Positions 44,083 to 54,052 of a stretch of DNA of 64,000 bases are shown here, piece by piece. How positions within the stretch are numbered: the first letter of the stretch is position 1; each line of letters starts with the position of its first letter. Location of the stretch: positions 1-64,000 of the forward strand of contig JBAMJV010009072.1 in NCBI GenBank assembly GCA_037951105.1. The letters run 5' to 3'. The position numbers and the translations under genes are program-made. Origin of the DNA: Echinarachnius parma. Its lineage: Eukaryota; Echinodermata; Echinoidea; Clypeasteroida; Echinarachniidae. The notes under the pieces are model-generated. The model did no database searches, had not been told where the DNA came from, and saw only the letters and a list, made by a program, of their open reading frames with translations.

Positions 44083-45206
44083 TTAATGAATTATCATGAA
44101 TTGATGAGTAATAAGCAATGTAAATAACAATTAGTAATTTTATAACAGATTTACTTGCGTAATTACTGAAAATTGCGTGATCGATTAACAAATGTGATAT
44201 GGATCGATTATTCAATGAAATAAACGAGTTATGATCGATTAAAATACATTGTGGATCGATCATTTTATATGTTAAAAATAAATTTAGGAATAGAAATCCT
44301 TATTATATATTTACCTGTTAGTTTTCGTAGTTTTGTTTTATTGTTTACGCCACTGCATGTACGTACCCTTTTGATTGATCAAAGGCTTTTTTGTACCGTG
44401 TATAAATACAAATAAAACTGACAAACAGACAAAAATGTTGGGACATTATGACTAGTTTCACGAAATTCATGGAATTGGCAATCTCTCACTGAAAACAATT
44501 ATAACAAGTTCAGCAATTTCGGTTATTTAGTTTTCTTTCTATAATGTTCTTAGAGCCAGTTTATTTGTTACGCCATGTCCAGTTTCAATGTCGACCAATC
44601 TCAACAAAACGTTTACCTGATACGTCGTTTCTTTCGCATGCAGTAGCAGTGAACAATAATTGGCCAAACCGCAAATAGTACAGAATGTTAGATGATATCA
44701 ATTTTTAAACTTTTGATCACAATACAATACATTTACCTCCGAAATGTTCGGCTGCCAATATTTGTAGTGTGATCAAAAGTGTAGAATAGATGTCTTATAA
44801 ATCACCAAAAAGGCAATACGAATAGTACAGCATGTTCATTGATGATGACTATGATGTGTATTTGCTTCGTCATTCTGTGACCAGGTGTCAAGCAAAATAA
44901 GTCCGAAACCTTCCTTCCTTCCTATCGAGTGGAATGGTTGACTACTTCAGTTCGGAATTCTAGAATGTTCTAGTTTTCCCTTAATAGGGGGCTTCCAACA
45001 CATGGTAGCATGCAGTCATAGCCCGCCATTGAAACGTGAAGCTGTACTAATTACACCGGGTTTTCACCCTACTCTTTTACGAATAGTGAATAAGGTTCTG
45101 ACATGGGGTCACAATATTTGCCCTATATAGAACGAAAACTACGTACCCGAGACCAGTCATTCTGTCCCAATATTGTGGGACTGGGAAGTATGCCGTTCGT
45201 TTTTTG

Positions 45207-45336
45207 TGTTGTTTTGATTTGTTTTGTTTTTGTGTTTTTGTGTTTTTTGTGTGTGTTTTGTGTTTTTTTTTTTGGTTTTTTGTGTTTTTTGTGTTTTGTT
45301 TTGTTTGTTGTTTTTTTTTTTTTTTGGGGGGGGGGG
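45207..45336. repeat. (TTTTG)n, poly-T and poly-G tract (unit 2)
   Basis: Counterpart of 21,716-21,842 with one extra GTTTTTTGTGTTTT unit and shorter homopolymers. Confidence 0.8.
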
Positions 45337-45389
45337 TCGGGGGCACCCTGATTTGTGACATTATATTTCATTGACCCTTGACCTCACAG

Positions 45390-45490
45390 GGTATCAAGGG
45401 CGCGCTCTAACGATGAGAAGAAGCAGACAGCTGCCTTGCGACTCGGACCAATGCTCCTTCAGACTCCCTTTGAGATCCTAGAAGACGGAG
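45390..45490 (+). CDS. Candidate exon C' (unit 2), unknown gene
   Basis: Identical to exon C, with the same splice sites. Confidence 0.5.
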
Positions 45491-45743
45491 GTAAAATGAT
45501 ATCTAGAGTTTATAATGATGAAAAAGGTCGATAAATGATTTTGTTGTAATTGTTAAGATACATGTACTAGTTATTATTACTATCAACATTATTAGGCACG
45601 TATGATTTAAGTAAACATCTAATCATCATTATCAAGCGCTATGATTTATGTTATGTATTATCATTATTATCATCACTGTCTTATCAATATCAGTATCATT
45701 TATATGCGTTTATTTTCTATCGGTTGTCATTTTTTTTACACAG

Positions 45744-45796
45744 GAGAAACAAAGGGCCTACCCATCATCGGCATCGATGTTTTACGACGATGTAGG
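45744..45796 (+). CDS. Candidate exon D' (unit 2), unknown gene
   Basis: Identical to exon D, with donor AGG|GTAAGT; the following intron already differs from unit 1 within 10 bp. Confidence 0.48.
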
Positions 45797-46419
45797 GTAA
45801 GTTGTGTTTTTTTTTCGGGGGAGGGGTTATTACCTTGCAAATCAAAGTCAATGTAACAACTAAACTGTCACTTTATCCTAATGTACTATTTCTCTTTCAT
45901 TTATATATCAAATTAATTAATGTCAATTAATTTACGTTACTGATGATTTTTACATTATTAAGTTAGTACCCATGTCAACGGAACACAGCACTACAATGGT
46001 TATTATTTTCACACAAAGTGCACCTATTCCGCTCCTTACATACTTAGGGAGTATTCCAGCTCATATTCCGGCTCGTAGTTCTGTCTTTAATAAGGGTTGG
46101 GGCAAACCGTGCCGCAGTTTAATTTTCCTCTTCCGAATGTAATTTAAATTCCTCAGTAAAGTACGTTATCGACTTGAATCACTCAATGATAGAGTTGGCG
46201 AGGAGTTGGACATGAAGTACTACCGTTTCTTCTTCCTCTTCTCGATGTATTTTAAATATATATGTATTTATAATTATTTTATATATATTTAAATTGAAGA
46301 TGAAATAAATAACCTTATATACATAATTTTAACATATCTCCCCATTAAATTCCTCAGTGCATTCTCGACTTGAATCACTCGACGCTCAGAGTGGGCGGAG
46401 ACCTTGGCCACGAAGTACC

Positions 46420-47600
46420 GCTCCTTTCTCAAGACGATGTGTTCCACGATTCCAGATTGGTGCGCTCCCGATCATGGCTGATTTGACATAATTTTGATAA
46501 TGATTTGGTCCCGATTTGGTATCATATCGCGGCTTATTTATATAGAATGGAGAAGGGAAAGTTAGTTTTAGAAGCACTGAATTACCAGAGGACTTGCATA
46601 GATGTTCTGTATATAGCTTTCACAATACTTGATAGTCTCTCAAGGCGATGTATTCCATGCACGACTCCAGATTGGTGCGATCCAGATCATGGCTGATTTG
46701 ACATAATTTTGATAATGATTTGGTATCATATCGCGGTTTACTTATATAGATTAGAGAAGGAAAAGTTAGATAGATGCACGGCTGAGTTACCAGGGGACTT
46801 GCCTGTATATAGCCTTCACAATACGTGATATATCTCTCAAGGCGATGTATTCAACAACAACAGATTGGTGCGATCCAGATCAAGGCTGATTTGACATAAT
46901 TTTGATAATGATTTGGTATTACATCGCGGCTTATTTATATAGATTAGAGAAGGAAAAGTTAGATAGATGCACGGCTGAGTTACCAGGGGACTTAATGCCT
47001 ATATAGATGTTCTGTATAGCTTTCACAATAATTGATAGTCTCTCAAGACGATGTATTCCATGCACGACTCCAGATTGGTGCGCTCGCGATCGTGACTGAT
47101 TTGAGATCACTTGATAATGATTTCGTATCATCGCGGTTTACTTATATAGAATGGAGAAGGACAAGTTAGTTAGATGCACGGCTGAGTTACCAGGGAACTT
47201 GCCTAGATGTTCTGTATAGCTTTTACAATAATTGATAGTCTCTCAAGGCGATGTATTCCATGTACGACTCCAGATTGGTGCGCTCGCGATCGTGACTGAT
47301 TTGAGATCATTTGATACCGATTTGGTATCATATCGCGGCTTGGAGAAGGAAAAGTTAGATATAATTATGCACGGCTGAGTTATCAGAGGACTTGCCTATA
47401 GATGTTCTGTATAGCTTTCACAATACGTGATATATCTCTCAAGGCGATGTATTCCATGACTCCTGATTGGTTCGATCCAGATCGTGGCTGATTTGACATA
47501 ATTTTGATAATGATTGGAGGTTTTATATCGTGGCGAATTAGAAGTATGATTATAGAAAGGAGAGGGGAAAGTTAGTTAGATACCAATCAGAGCGGCGATT
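46420..47600. repeat. ~200-bp satellite, about 6 units (unit 2)
   Basis: Same repeat as 22,940-24,070. Marker spacings are about 214, 193, 209, 201 and 193 bp, so the arrays have changed unit structure since the segments duplicated. Confidence 0.8.
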
Positions 47601-48127
47601 GATCGATATGAGAGAATTTTCATGAACATCTTATCTATAGCTACATTTCTTGCTATGTTATCGCTGGCAAGTGTTCGCCGATGAGGGAATATATAGCACT
47701 AGAAGGTGGCACTGAAAGTGAACCAAAATTAAACATATAACACATGTTTGTATGCTTATACTTTATACTCTCGGTTGATCTAATTCATGAATAGCTTCGT
47801 GTTTAATTGTGAACATTATGCATTTGTCATGTATTAAGTATAGTGTCTGCATTTGTATAATTATTTTGACTGTAAATGATTACTGAGAACAAAATATTCC
47901 TGCATATATATACGCAGCTAAAATGCAAATTGCTTTTAATTATGCGCTCCTGTTATACAGAAAGAAAAATAATTTACATTTAAAGTTCAGAGCCGCTACT
48001 TATGTGAAAAATACTACAGTGGAATCCCGTTATACCGAGGAGCTTGGGACCATGACAATTGCCTTGTTATATTTGGTACATGACAGTTATTGTATATGTT
48101 CTATCAGGGTTGTACTGAACAAAAATA

Positions 48128-48541
48128 AAGTCAAACCTGTTTATAGTGACCACCGAGGGGAAGTAAGATAAAGTGGCCACGGTATACAGATGACCTCTAG
48201 ACAGGTTCATTACATTGTTTTTATCTGCAGGGTATTATGTTTAGTGACCACTAAAGCAATGCTAGAAATTGACCTTTTTGCCTTGTGGCCCAGTCGGGCA
48301 TGTAAAAACAAGATTGTTCAACTTTGAGTGGCCCAAAACCTAAATCTGGTGGCCCCAAACAAAGAAAATCATAACAAATTCTGTTAAATTTGGTTGCCCG
48401 AACGGGCCAGTAGAATTTAGGATCAATGAAATTTGGTGGCCCAGAGTTAATTTTTAGTGGCCCCGGGCCAGCGGGCCTATGCTATTGACTATAGGCAGGT
48501 TGGCTGCTATCGACAGGTAGCCACTAAGACAGGTTTGACTG
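48128..48541. mobile_element. GTCAAACCTGT-end MITE, TA-flanked (unit 2)
   Basis: Counterpart of 24,593-25,008. Confidence 0.65.
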
Positions 48542-48829
48542 TAATATATTCAGAGCTACCATTAAAACGGTCCGAAAAATCAGCCAATGTTTCGAGGGTT
48601 CTTTCACGATTTTGAACTTCTCACCCGTTATGGGGGTGGATAGTATGACGTCATAATATTAAAGAACAACCCATAACGAGGTGGATTATTCTGACTACCA
48701 TTAAAGTTACTCTTTTATAATAGGGTTTTGCTCATAAGTATCAGAGCTCTTTTTAGCGAGATTCACCGTATCAATCAATGGCATGACATTCAACTCTTCA
48801 CTTCAGTATTAGTAATTATTATATGTTAT

Positions 48830-49035
48830 ATTGCCCTGACTTTGTATGCAGTTATTACTTTCCAGTGGATAATTAAAGATCTGAACACTGCAACCATGCA
48901 CATCTTTACAACGGAAGAGAAATTTGGAAAATCCGAAAACATCTATAGTATTGGTAATACAAATACAAATACAGCGAGGTATGTAAGAACTGTTTTGAGT
49001 TTCAAATAAGTTTTGAGGATTTTGACAATGTTACT
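48830..49035. repeat. Old relic of the DNA upstream of exon A (unit 2 side)
   Basis: Diverged match to 18,265-18,450: 'ATTGCCCTGACTTTGTATG', 'GAAATTTGGAAAATCCGAAA' against 'GAAATTTGAAAAACCGAAA', and 'AGTTTTGAGGATTTTGACAA' against 'TATTTCTGAGGATTTGGACA'. No exon A copy follows; the similarity fades by about 49,040. Confidence 0.55.
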
Positions 49036-49221
49036 AGATCCCTTTAACGTACCAATAAGGATGAACTTAGAAGGTAATACATGCTTACCCTGATAACGTT
49101 GGAATACTGACTATTAAAAGAAAACTCTGCGTTGCTTACTATAAGGCCTACCCCCACCATCCAATATAGACTATTAAGAAGGGAGACTAAGCTAGAAGTA
49201 TGGTTTTATGAATATGGGCCC

Positions 49222-49431
49222 TGGACCCCGTTTCATAAAACTTTTGAATTTTTGTACATGTCCAATGATTGTATCTAGTAGGTCAACAGCCAATCAGCAT
49301 GGTGCATTGGAGCTGTTCACATGCAATTGTTGCAAGATAATGATGTAACTAGTAGGTCAACAGCCAATCAGCATGGCGCATTAGAGCTGTTCCCATGCAA
49401 TCGTTGCAAAAGTTTTGTGAAACAGGCCCCA
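49222..49431. mobile_element. Small MITE with internal tandem repeat
   Basis: Ends TGGACCCCGTTTCATAAAAC and GTTTTGTGAAACAGGCCCCA are inverted repeats. Inside, 'GTAGGTCAACAGCCAATCAG' followed by GAGCTGTTC..ATGCAAT occurs twice, about 72 bp apart. Confidence 0.7.
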
Positions 49432-49849
49432 GATGTTTAGATCATGTATGTGTAATGCATGTTGTGAATTAGTTGTGTAGACATTTTTTTTACATGAGTA
49501 GATATTTATTGTCTGTTGTATGATATCTTGTACTATATTTGTTGAAAGAAGCCTCAACTTAGTCATGTTTTTTTTCCCCTTTGAAATAATATGGGAATGT
49601 TTCACAAATGAGACTTGGAACTGAAACGTTTGGAAAATTTTTCAGTTGAGATGTTTAAAATGTATAAACTAGTAATGAACATAGCGTAACATTGGGTGTA
49701 AATCATCAAAGGATTTTCATGTTCTTGATGTCAAATTTCTTTAAATGTCTCAAATAAATTGGCAATTTCGCTTTTGAATTTGTTTTATTCCAAGGCTATG
49801 ATAGCCTACCATAATTTTAAGTTCAACTTAAAATCTTTGTGAAACACCC

Positions 49850-50200
49850 CCTGGGGGGTGTTTCACAAAGATCCTAAGTTGATCTTAGCACTAAGATGGT
49901 CTTAAATATTATGGAAAGCCATTAGTGTCGTGAAACAGTTTTATAAAAGTTATGTTGAAATGCATACAATGTTGATTCAAATCATATATATTTTCTAATT
50001 TTCAAAGAGATTCATAATCTTCACATAAAATGAATATAATCTCTTTGATAATTAGAAAATGTTTATGATTTGAATCAACATTTTATGCATTTCAACATAA
50101 CTTTTACAAAAAAATTTCAAGACACTAATGGCTTTCCATAATATTTAAGACCATCTTAGTGCTAAGATCAACTTAGGATCTTTGTGAAACACCCCCCAGG
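49850..50200. mobile_element. 351-bp near-perfect hairpin element
   Basis: The left arm (CCTGGGGGGTGTTTCACAAA …) and right arm (… TTTGTGAAACACCCCCCAGG) pair over about 165-170 bp each. They include 'CTAAGTTGATCTTAGCACTA', 'ATGGAAAGCCATTAGTGTC' and 'CAAAGAGATT..AATCTCTTTG', with only scattered mismatches and a loop of a few tens of bases near 50,020. A related right end (TCTTTGTGAAACACCCC) lies just left of it at 49,830-49,850. 58,962-59,891 is a diverged relative. Confidence 0.85.
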
Positions 50201-50469
50201 AGTGTTCAAAATCATTACAGTATATGTCATACTTTTCATCAACAGTCGTAGATTAAACATTTTGAATATACCTGGCAGAAAGAAATGAAATAATTTGACT
50301 CGCCAAATTGGACAAGACAATGAAAATCAATTTGCAATGTTTTACCTTATTTTGGGCCTCCTTATTCTGGTTTTGGACCAATACAATTTGACCTTGAAAG
50401 TTAATTTAAAATGGTTAATTTCTAGAGTTGCAGATATATTCATATGAAGAGTTTCAAACATTATTTTAA

Positions 50470-50845
50470 AGGGGACCACCGCGCAAAGGACTACACAGTC
50501 TTATATGTTTTGGTATCAGTGTTTGATATTAATAGATGTACAACACTTTGCAAAGGGTTGTATAATTCATTAACAATACAATTAATCACCAACACTTACG
50601 GAACCATTAGGGCCTCATGGTCCCGTATGTGCCACGAAGACACGTACATCCTATACAAATAGCTGTAGTCTTTGTATGCAGACCCATGAACACTTACGCT
50701 AGTATGGTGATGAGTTTTCAAAATTATTTAATTTTATCTGGAAGGTAATTTTTCTGAACTTGTAGGTGGAATGGACTACCAAAACAATTACCTTTCATTT
50801 TATAAGAATATTATTATTATATATATTTATGGGTGGTGGTTCCCT
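50470..50845 (+). mobile_element. MITE-B, intact, TTAA on both sides
   Basis: TTAA (50,466-50,469), AGGGGACCACCGCGCAAAGG, inner sequence, GGGTGGTGGTTCCCT, TTAA (50,846-50,849). 376 bp, no coding frame. Confidence 0.85.
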
Positions 50846-51773
50846 TTAACTGTATCAGCATGTGCCTATGATTCATCATTGCCAATATACACAATCAAAA
50901 ACATATACCAACATAAACAAAAACATATATACATGATCTGAACAAAATGACACAAATTTGTGTATTATATATAAAATGATTTTTAATACAAAATAACTTC
51001 TGATTTCCATATGCATATTTTTACTACTTCAAGTAGTACATATTATAGTGGTCTTTGTCAATATGAACAAGGAATTGTGTATAACATGCCTAAAAGGGAT
51101 TAATTTTTATTATTATCTTAGACAACAGTTTCATTAATAATTTGCTATAACACACAAATTGAGTCTGAATTGTATAACTATGAAAAGTATAGATTAGTTA
51201 CTATGCCTACATGAAAGTGTTGATTCAAATTACTAGCCCAGTGACCCAGAGCCTATACTGACAAATTTTACTTTCTGTGGATTAAACTCGTTTTAGATGT
51301 GAACATTGTGTTTATGGGATTAAATGAGATTTAGTTGAAATCAACCAACCGAAAATTAAGATTATATTCACATAACTTGTTATATTTATACATATTATAT
51401 ATTAATATAATATTATATATTATATATGATCTGCTCTGTACAGTAATTTCCGCCTTGTATTTACGCACGTTCGTATGCTGACACGCAAAAGTGAATCTTA
51501 TGTACTGGTATACATATATACATGACTTGTCTATTCGTTGTTCAATTATGTATCTATTGTTGAAAATATGTTATCTATGTTATACATGTACATTTATATG
51601 TTATAAAATAACTATCTTTACATTTGTATGCTCTGAAAAGATTATTGCAAACTTGCAAAAGTGCTTCAGTGTACATGTACATGGAATAAAGAGACCACAT
51701 TTTAAACATTTGGAAAGTTTGTATGTCTCATCCCTTAGTTTCTTCTTATCCCCAAAAATGTATTACTCACTAT
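50846..51773. other. AT-rich intergenic DNA
   Basis: Contains a TATAATATTATATAT-type low-complexity stretch near 51,390-51,430. The 123-codon frame at 51,491-51,862 is hydrophobic and AT-driven and runs into a MITE; not accepted as a gene. Confidence 0.5.
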
Positions 51774-52056
51774 CATACCTGCCAACATTTGAAAATAAGA
51801 AATCTGAACCCTTAGCATTTTTGGCATTTTTTACATCTTTCTCTTTGCTCAGAGTCTCGTAAATAATTATCGATATGTATTATGCTGTAACCTATCTGAT
51901 TATGCCATGATCGGCACGTTTCTGGCGCTTCTGATCGTGCAGGAAATGTTTTAATATTCATAATATTCCAAACATTCAGAATATTCCAAATTTTGAGGTC
52001 CGACAAATCCAGAAAATCAGAATATTCTTATTAAATCGGAACAGTTGGCAGGTATG
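51774..52056. mobile_element. CATACCTGCCAAC-end MITE with 6-bp target duplication
   Basis: CACTAT (51,768-51,773) | CATACCTGCCAACATTTG … CAGTTGGCAGGTATG | CACTAT (52,057-52,062). The terminal inverted repeat is about 13 bp. Confidence 0.8.
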
Positions 52057-52529
52057 CACTATAATAAGAGTAAAGATATACAAATCACATATTCCCATCA
52101 CATATTTTGTTTCTTCTAAATGATGCAACTACTATTGCAACAACTAAAATGCCCCATGTTGATTGGACATCGACTAAGTGGACATCGACTAAGAGTAGTT
52201 ACAATAATTGGACATTTACACAAAATTGGGGCGAATTATTAAAACCATTCTAAACTTTGTTTATAGTGAACATTCACATTCAAGCAGATTTAAATTGCCC
52301 TTTTCTTCACACATTCACATGACTGTTGGTCCATTTAGGATGGTAATTGCATACATCTTCATGTTTACATATACATTTTAATTTCTGCCTACAATTACGT
52401 CATATGCCTTTTATGTAATGCAGACAGCATCCAGGCAAATTTTGAAGGGGGCACTGCCATTGTTTTGGACAAACAGAGTAAGGTTTTCTCTTAAATGCAT
52501 TTTGTTCAAAGAAAAACGCTTTTAACATA

Positions 52530-53091
52530 CAGTCAAACCTGTCTGAGTGGCCACCTGTCTTTAGCGGCCAACAAAAGTGATCCCTGCCATAGAATATTAA
52601 TGTTAAAGTTTTATGCAATACCTTAAAGGTGCACTTGTCTAACTCCACAAAAATTAATTTGAGCTTCCACATTTCTCTTCTACCGTGTTGTTTGGCTTAT
52701 GGTAAGAGAAGAATAAAATCGGGTTAGATTGTTTTCAAATGCCCCTTTAGTATGGCGATATCTATCATTGATAATCATTCAGCTCAAGAGCGTTAATGAA
52801 CGGTCATAAACTTCATAAACGTCATACAGTAATTTGTTGTAAAAGCTGACGCTAACTTTCGCTTTTTTAACCAGGAAAGCAGTGTTCTTTTTCAATGAAA
52901 CTTTCACACATCATTCGGACATATCTTACAATGATTTTGGTACAGGATTAAAGTCTCAAATGTCATTTTGGGCAATATCTGACACTTTACAGGTGCACCT
53001 TTAAAGAACCTGTCTTTAGAGTTCATCTGATTTCAATGGTCACTTCTCTTGTTTCCCCTGGGTGGTCACTCACTATACACAGGTTTGATTG
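52530..53091. mobile_element. CAGTCAAACCTGT-end MITE, TA-flanked, holding a nested MITE
   Basis: TA (52,528-52,529) | CAGTCAAACCTGTCTGAGTG … ACACAGGTTTGATTG | TA (53,092-53,093). Its body has 'GTGGCCACCTGTCTTTAGCG'. It is split by the element at 52,627. Confidence 0.75.
52627..53000. mobile_element. MITE-A relative, perfect TTAA duplication
   Basis: TTAA (52,623-52,626) | AGGTGCACTTGTCTAACTCC … GACACTTTACAGGTGCACCT | TTAA (53,001-53,004). The interior shares 'TTCTCTTCTACCGTGTTGTT' with MITE-A. This copy fixes the element borders and the TTAA target site for the family. Confidence 0.85.
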
Positions 53092-53219
53092 TATTTATTT
53101 TGGATTCTCCATGAACAATTACCAAAGTTAGACTAAAAGTCCAATTTCCCACCCTTTTTATGCCGGGGCTACATGTACATGTACTTTAATAACTGAGCCG
53201 CAAAAAGGCCAATATTCTT

Positions 53220-53708
53220 CTAACAAAGTTGATAAAATTCCTCTTTCAAGGGGGCATTAGACTTGGAATTGATAGAACATGGAAGTTGAACTACTGTAAA
53301 CGTTATTTTCGCGCGATAAATATTTCGTGCTGAGCGACACATAACACATTCACAGCTTTTTAATTTCTCGGCCGAGTAAGTGTTCACAAGTATTGCAAAT
53401 CGCGCATTTATATTCGCGGACGCCGACTTCAGCGCGAAATCTGCGAAAATGTATGCACAGCGAACATTACTACGTTTACAGTATAAACACATAGCTACCA
53501 GAGGGCTGTTCACTGTTGTCTCCTTCTGTAGCTCTCACTACTTACATAATTGCTGCTTTGCCTCGGACTTAGGAAAATGGAATAGGCTCCGACATAATTA
53601 TGAGCCCTAAATTAATTAAGGCACAGGGATGTGCTATGTACAAGTCCAATCGTCCGGTTTGGCTTTCGAAGCTAAGAAAATGAAGACGGGCAACGTGAGG
53701 CAATAGCC
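53220..53708. other. Spacer downstream of COMMD9
   Basis: Contains a GCGCGAAATCTGCG/GCGCGATAAATATTTCGTGC-type patch (53,310-53,450) that looks like another foldback remnant. No supported gene. Confidence 0.4.
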
Positions 53709-53712
53709 CAGC

Positions 53713-53926
53713 CCATCCAGCGACTAAATTGAGCTGGTCCCTGATTTTGTCCAGTCCATTATGTCTATACAAAGTTCAAATGTTCTTGTTGCTCAAATCA
53801 TGTATTTATATCCGTCCTGAGACCGAATTGAGCTCATCTCTGATGTTTTCCAGTCCATGATGTCTATAGATACAAAGTTCAAATGTTCTTGTTGCTCAAA
53901 TCTTTGATTTATTTCCGTCCTGCGAC
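53713..53926. repeat. Tandem copies of the COMMD9 last-exon end and 3' flank
   Basis: Two ~105-bp units lie directly after the COMMD9 stop on the minus strand. Each carries a variant of the exon segment 'GAGCTGATCCCTGATTTTG' (as GAGCTGGTCCCTGATTTTG and GAGCTCATCTCTGATGTTT), then 'CAGTCCATGATGTCTATA', 'CAAAGTTCAAATGTTCTTGT' and 'ATTTATATCCGTCC'. On the minus strand the outer copy can be read as 'GLDKIRDQLNLVAG', against 'GLGKIRDQLNSVAG' in the gene. Both copies lie beyond the stop and so in the 3'UTR. Confidence 0.7.
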
Positions 53927-54052
53927 CGAGTTGAGCTGATCCCTGATTTTGCCGAGGCCGTCCAACATGGTGTCCAGAGTCTCCTTGCTAAGTTCGACAT
54001 TTAGAGTGGATGTGCCGGGCATTAGACTTGATTGCGATGTGGGCTCTTCAAT
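53909..54052 (-). CDS. COMMD9: COMMD9 exon 7 (last coding exon)
   Basis: 48 codons including TAA (53,909-53,911). Acceptor AAATACAG| at 54,053. It encodes 'IEEPTSQSSLMPGTSTLN' and the conserved COMM C-terminus 'VELSKETLDTMLDGLGKIRD', then 'QLNSVAGRK'. The stop is followed by tandem copies of its own 3' end. Confidence 0.95.
   Translation of the reverse strand: MEEPTSQSSLMPGTSTLNVELSKETLDTMLDGLGKIRDQLNSVAGRK

Larger units (their letters stand above)
35797..48825. repeat. Segmental duplication, unit 2
   Basis: Repeats 11,946-25,300 in the same order: chimeric MITE-A/mariner, GAT block, MITE-A, GAATTCG elements, exons A'-D', MITE-C, satellite, GTCAAACCTG MITE. The offset drifts from 23,851 at the left edge to 23,498 after the 335-bp duplication of unit 1 drops out, then 23,49x, as microsatellites vary. 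Confidence 0.9.

Noticed and set aside
51491..51862. 123-codon plus-strand frame
   Set aside because: Hydrophobic, AT-driven codon use and ends inside a MITE with clear borders.
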